Part shown: in pieces, positions 3,040 through 5,494 of the stretch
Position numbering within the stretch: position 1 is the stretch's first letter
Layout of the letters: every line of letters starts with the position of its first letter
Assembly (NCBI GenBank): GCA_964398955.1
Contig: CAYNOZ010000079.1
Location: 1 to 5,494, forward strand
Reading direction: 5' to 3'
DNA: 5,494 nt
From: CAYNOZ01 sp964398955
GTDB lineage: Archaea; Methanobacteriota_B; Thermococci; Thermococcales; CAYNOZ01
The notes under the pieces: model-generated
Seen by the model: only the letters and a program-made list of their open reading frames with translations
Databases searched by the model: none
Told to the model about the DNA's origin: nothing
Position numbers and translations under genes: made by a program

Positions 3040-5494
3040 AGAAAAAAGATTATCTTATACAAGTGGCAAAACGCCTTCGCATCGAATCCCAACAAGGTCA
3101 TATCGAGGGTTATAATCCTTCTGATTATGATTTTATCAGATCGTTGATCCGTGCTCACGATAAGAATGAAATATCCAACCGTCAAGGTCAGAGATTAAAG
3201 GATATTCTATCAAAATATCATAACCAACTTAAAAAAGTCGGGGCGAATCCACGCAAAATATCCAGAATCAGTTTTCCCGTCGGCGACGATGTTTCGGTTT
3301 GGTTTTCGAAAGATGATGACGAAAGGATGTGGATGAACATCAAAAGCCCGTATAATGAAGATTTCATATCTGATATAAAAACAATCAAATCAAAAATGAG
3401 GGAATGGGATAGGACATCGAAAATCTGGAAAGTAGCCGTGACGAAAAATAAAAAATATGTGAAAAAAGCGATTGAATTCGTCGAAGAAAATTATGATGAA
3501 GATTTGGATGTAAACATTCCCGATGTGAAATTTGGTCGGGTTTATTTTGAGGGTAACGAATTTCATTTTGATACGAATGAATACAACAAAGAGTTCAAAA
3601 AGCGTGTGAAAAATAATATTTACACATCCAGATGGGACGGCGACGAATGGATCATTAGACCAAGAAATTTTGAAGAGATTGACGAAGTTATAAGTTTGAT
3701 TGAGGATTTTGATGTTGAAGTCGGCGAAAATGTTTTATCGGAATTGATGGATATTAAAGAGAGAATCAAAGAAGAAAAAGAGCGAAAGCAAGAATTGTAC
3801 GAATTATCGAAACAAAAATCACTTGAATCGGATTATGATGTCGATTTGCCGAGCGACGATTTGGAATTGTATCCATTTCAAAAATATGCCGTGAAAATAT
3901 TGGATTTAAGGAAGAAAGGATTGCTTTCAGATGAGCTTGGGATGGGTAAAACTATTTCTATTCTTGCTCACATATATAATCATCAAGAATTACGGCCCGT
4001 TATAGTGATTTGCCCGTCGTCGGTCAAAATCAACTGGAAAAGAGAAATAGTCAAGTGGACGGAAGCCGAGGAGGATGATATATACATTCTAAGCGGTCAG
4101 ACGGGCGATATAGTGGAAGGAAAAAAATTCTATTTGGTTAATTACGCTATCCTCCATCATCGGCTTGACGACCTCTTAAAATTGGATTATGAAGGTCTTA
4201 TAGCAGATGAATGTTTTGTAAAAGGAACAGAAGTCGATACGCCTTCAGGAAAAGTTAATATTGAAGATTTAAAAGAAGGTGATGTAATTTGTCATCTAAC
4301 TGGAAAAAGCAAAGTTTTGAATAAAAGAAAAAGATATAAAGATAAATTAGTAAAAATTAAATTCTATAATGGAAAAGAAATTTTTTCATCGTTAAACCAC
4401 CCATTTTTTACTGATAAAGGATGGGTTAGGGCAAAAAATTTAAATAAAGGAGAGCATTGTATTAAAACGGAATATGCCAAAGAGTTGATTGAAGATGAGA
4501 AAAAAGAAATGCAAAGAATGTGGAAAGAAATACGAACCGACAGGAAGTGGACAAAAATATTGTTCAAAAAAATGTGCTGGGGAAGCAAGGAGAATAGAAA
4601 GGATAACAGTAGAATGTACAGTTTGTGGAAAAAAATTTCAAAAAAGAAAGACAAGCAACCAAAAAATCTGTTCGATGGAATGTGTGGGGAAATATGCTGG
4701 AGAAAAATATGCTCAAAAAGCAAGAAAAAAAAGAGAAACCAGATATTGCGAATGGTGTGGGGAAGAAATGGGAAAATTCCCTCCATCAAGCCCGAAAAGA
4801 TTTTGCGACAAATCTTGCTCAGCGAAATGGAGAATGAACGAATATATAGACAAAGAAGATTTTTATACAGAAGAGATGATAGAAAAAACAGCCGAAAAAT
4901 TAAGAGGGACAAAACGCCCCGATCAATCAAGAAGAATGAAAGAAAACAATCCAATGGAAGACCCTCAAGTGAGGGAAAAAGTTTCCAAAACATTACAAAA
5001 AATGAATCATGGGATTCCAGAAGAAGAAAGACAAGGATTTGGAAAAGGGCCAACAGAGGCAGAAGAAAAATTATTAAAAATTTTTCCCGAAGCAAAACAC
5101 GAATGTGTGATATCTGGTTGGGGAAAAGAAAAAGGATATCCTTCCAATTACAAAGTGGACTTGGGTTTTCCAGAAATAAAGTTGGCAATAGAGGTGGATG
5201 GGAAAACACACAAAAACAAAAAACAAAAGAAAAAAGACAAGAAAAAAGAAAGAAAGATAAGACAAGAAGGGTGGAAGATATTGAGATTTTGGAACTCGGA
5301 GATAAACCAAGATATCAAGAAGGTAAAAAAGGATATAAACTCTATGATATCGAAGTTGAAAAACACCCAAGCTTCTCAGTAAATGGAGTTTTAGTTCATA
5401 ACTCACATTTTATCAAGGAAAATGACAGTTTAAGAACCGAAGCTACTCTGGACTTGGCAGAAAAAGTTGAGAATACCTATCTTTTGACGGGAAC
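3036..5494 (+). CDS. SNF2-family helicase with HARP-like N-terminus, interrupted by an intein; 3' end outside window
   Basis: The frame is open from ATG 3036 to the end of the window (819 codons visible). The N-terminal part has two related segments, each with a Trp-Asp...Trp core: REWDRTSKIWKV (residues 122-133) and SRWDGDEWIIRP (198-209). They resemble the HARP-type repeats of SMARCAL1-like annealing helicases. A charged helix (about 239-262) leads to the motor: Q motif LYPFQ (278-282), Walker A DELGMGKT (299-306), motif Ia VICPSSVKINW (324-334), and motif II, where D391-E392 is followed by the intein and resumes as S-H-F. Motif III, LLTGT, is at the window edge. After splicing, motif II is DESH, as in SNF2 ATPases. 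It likely remodels or anneals DNA during replication or repair using ATP. The second RecA lobe is not in the window. The start overlaps the preceding stop as ATGA with only a weak ribosome site, so translation is probably coupled. Confidence 0.9.
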   Translation, partial: MKKKDYLIQVAKRLRIESQQGHIEGYNPSDYDFIRSLIRAHDKNEISNRQGQRLKDILSKYHNQLKKVGANPRKISRISFPVGDDVSVWFSKDDDERMWMNIKSPYNEDFISDIKTIKSKMREWDRTSKIWKVAVTKNKKYVKKAIEFVEENYDEDLDVNIPDVKFGRVYFEGNEFHFDTNEYNKEFKKRVKNNIYTSRWDGDEWIIRPRNFEEIDEVISLIEDFDVEVGENVLSELMDIKERIKEEKERKQELYELSKQKSLESDYDVDLPSDDLELYPFQKYAVKILDLRKKGLLSDELGMGKTISILAHIYNHQELRPVIVICPSSVKINWKREIVKWTEAEEDDIYILSGQTGDIVEGKKFYLVNYAILHHRLDDLLKLDYEGLIADECFVKGTEVDTPSGKVNIEDLKEGDVICHLTGKSKVLNKRKRYKDKLVKIKFYNGKEIFSSLNHPFFTDKGWVRAKNLNKGEHCIKTEYAKELIEDEKKEMQRMWKEIRTDRKWTKILFKKMCWGSKENRKDNSRMYSLWKKISKKKDKQPKNLFDGMCGEICWRKICSKSKKKKRNQILRMVWGRNGKIPSIKPEKILRQILLSEMENERIYRQRRFLYRRDDRKNSRKIKRDKTPRSIKKNERKQSNGRPSSEGKSFQNITKNESWDSRRRKTRIWKRANRGRRKIIKNFSRSKTRMCDIWLGKRKRISFQLQSGLGFSRNKVGNRGGWENTQKQKTKEKRQEKRKKDKTRRVEDIEILELGDKPRYQEGKKGYKLYDIEVEKHPSFSVNGVLVHNSHFIKENDSLRTEATLDLAEKVENTYLLTG
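4489..5382 (+). CDS. Vsr-like/EDxHD homing endonuclease gene nested out of frame inside the intein
   Basis: The nuclease begins at TTG 4489 or, more conventionally, ATG 4495 (295 aa). Its parts in order, numbered from 4489, are three Cys4 knuckles of CxxC-x13-15-CxxxC form (C8/C11/C25/C29; C43/C46/C61/C65; C87/C90/C106/C110), which are likely DNA-contacting, a NUMOD3-like motif (ENNPMEDPQVREKVSKTL, from residue 152), and a Vsr-like core. The core has TEAEEKL (189-195), VDLGFPEIKLAIEVDGKTH (223-241), D250 and a closing GWKILRFWNSEI. E192, D224, E235/D237, H241 and D250 fit the EDxHD layout. It should cut intein-free helicase alleles at the motif II site and so spread the intein. An in-frame TGA at 4486 closes the frame just before it. 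The ribosome site is weak; how it is started is unclear. Arg is nearly all AGA or AGG. Confidence 0.85.
   Translation: MKMRKKKCKECGKKYEPTGSGQKYCSKKCAGEARRIERITVECTVCGKKFQKRKTSNQKICSMECVGKYAGEKYAQKARKKRETRYCEWCGEEMGKFPPSSPKRFCDKSCSAKWRMNEYIDKEDFYTEEMIEKTAEKLRGTKRPDQSRRMKENNPMEDPQVREKVSKTLQKMNHGIPEEERQGFGKGPTEAEEKLLKIFPEAKHECVISGWGKEKGYPSNYKVDLGFPEIKLAIEVDGKTHKNKKQKKKDKKKERKIRQEGWKILRFWNSEINQDIKKVKKDINSMISKLKNTQASQ
4500..5330 (+). other. Helicase-frame linker read through the nuclease gene
   Basis: In the helicase frame these roughly 277 codons contain no stop and translate into a strongly basic, low-complexity stretch rich in Lys, Arg, Asn, Trp and Ser. It matches no domain and begins just after the N-terminal splicing domain (HCIKTEYAKELIEDEK). 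It is the shadow translation of the nuclease gene. For the helicase to be made as one polypeptide, ribosomes must pass through it and the spliced-out intein must tolerate it as an inert insert. The remaining sense frame has stops at 4595, 4604, 4610, 4847, 5177 and 5258, so openness is not simply due to lack of T. Confidence 0.75.

Larger units (their letters stand above)
4212..5402 (+). mobile_element. Intein in helicase motif II, 397 codons, with an out-of-frame nuclease gene inside
   Basis: Cys1 is encoded at 4212 and the final His-Asn at 5397-5402; the next extein residue is Ser (5403), a valid +1 nucleophile. Block A is CFVKGTEVDTPSGK with IEDLKEGD. Block B is SLNHPFFT, with the block-B His followed by GWVRAKNLNKGEHC. 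Blocks F and G are YDIEVEKHPSFSVNGVLVHN, with penultimate His and terminal Asn. All splicing residues are therefore present, and removal would rejoin D-E with S-H. The middle of the intein, read in the helicase frame, is not a recognisable domain; the homing endonuclease is encoded there in the +1 frame. The element is more purine-rich than the helicase flanks and prefers AGA over CGN for Arg, consistent with separate acquisition. Confidence 0.92.

Noticed and set aside
2868..3185. Antisense ORF of 105 codons
   Set aside because: It lies opposite three coupled sense genes and its product is not protein-like.
4625..4837. Additional + ORF of 70 codons in a third frame inside the intein
   Set aside because: It is the sense frame that otherwise holds many stops; the product is Lys-rich with no motifs, and it lies wholly within the nuclease gene.
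4364..5209. Long antisense ORF (281 codons) opposite the intein
   Set aside because: Its product is a Phe, Leu, Ser and Ile-rich string without domains. The sense strand is purine-rich, so the antisense strand has few stops. The sense nuclease and intein motifs fully explain the region.
5074..5406. Antisense ORFs at 5074-5406 and 5148-5366
   Set aside because: They are shadows of the same purine-rich sense sequence, with Phe-rich products and no start signals.

Overview
The window reads as a dense, one-directional gene block from a virus, provirus or other mobile element. An archaeal host is favoured but not proven. Two signs point to archaea: a TTTATATA box with an A-rich BRE-like stretch 30 bases before the first complete gene, and a C-terminal QMDIDDFF peptide on the truncated first gene that fits the PCNA-interacting (PIP) box. 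Strong Shine-Dalgarno sites (GGAGG, GAGGGG) precede most genes, as in many euryarchaea and also in bacteria, so a bacterial phage remains possible. The DNA is AT-rich and every supported gene is on the + strand.

Layout. Bases 1-122 hold the 3' end of an unidentified gene that ends in the PIP-like motif. A promoter (about 127-147) drives a near-leaderless 40-residue charged protein (170-292). Next come a Phe/Gly-rich small membrane protein (294-455), whose frame reopens after a single TAA (456-566), and a short acidic protein (628-774), whose likely true start (569) lies across an A9 run in another frame. Then follow a 250-residue CxxCxGxG protein of phage type (780-1532), an unidentified 133-residue protein (1534-1935), a P-loop NTPase or kinase-like protein (1983-2543), two two-helix membrane proteins (2536-2718 plus stop, and 2723-2893), a 49-residue amphipathic protein (2890-3039), and an SNF2-type helicase that starts at 3036 and runs off the end. 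Stops and starts overlap (8 nt, ATGA, ATGA) from 2536 to 3039, which suggests translational coupling.

The outstanding feature is an intein (4212-5402) that splits helicase motif II exactly between D-E and S-H. Its N- and C-terminal splicing blocks are intact and lie in the helicase frame, and that frame (call it frame 0) stays open across the whole intein. The homing endonuclease, however, is not in that frame. It is a separate, complete gene (4489-5382) in the +1 frame, with three Cys4 zinc knuckles, a NUMOD3-like motif and a Vsr-like/EDxHD nuclease core. The helicase reading therefore passes through the nuclease gene as a roughly 277-residue basic out-of-frame linker, and the two frames both code functional sequence where the nuclease C-terminus overlaps the intein C-terminal splicing block (5331-5382). 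Codon choice in the nuclease gene avoids every T that would create a stop in the helicase frame: 21 C and 0 T in restricted contexts, against 13 C and 50 T elsewhere, counted by hand. This indicates that both frames are maintained. It looks like a continuous, overlapping version of the known arrangement in which EDxHD nucleases sit as separate genes between split-intein halves.

How the genes may work together: a PCNA-binding protein, a helicase and a nucleotide- or NTP-binding protein suggest a replication or nucleotide-metabolism segment with small accessory proteins typical of viral early regions. No rRNA, tRNA, CRISPR array or insertion sequence was seen, and there is no gene-free stretch above 300 bases.
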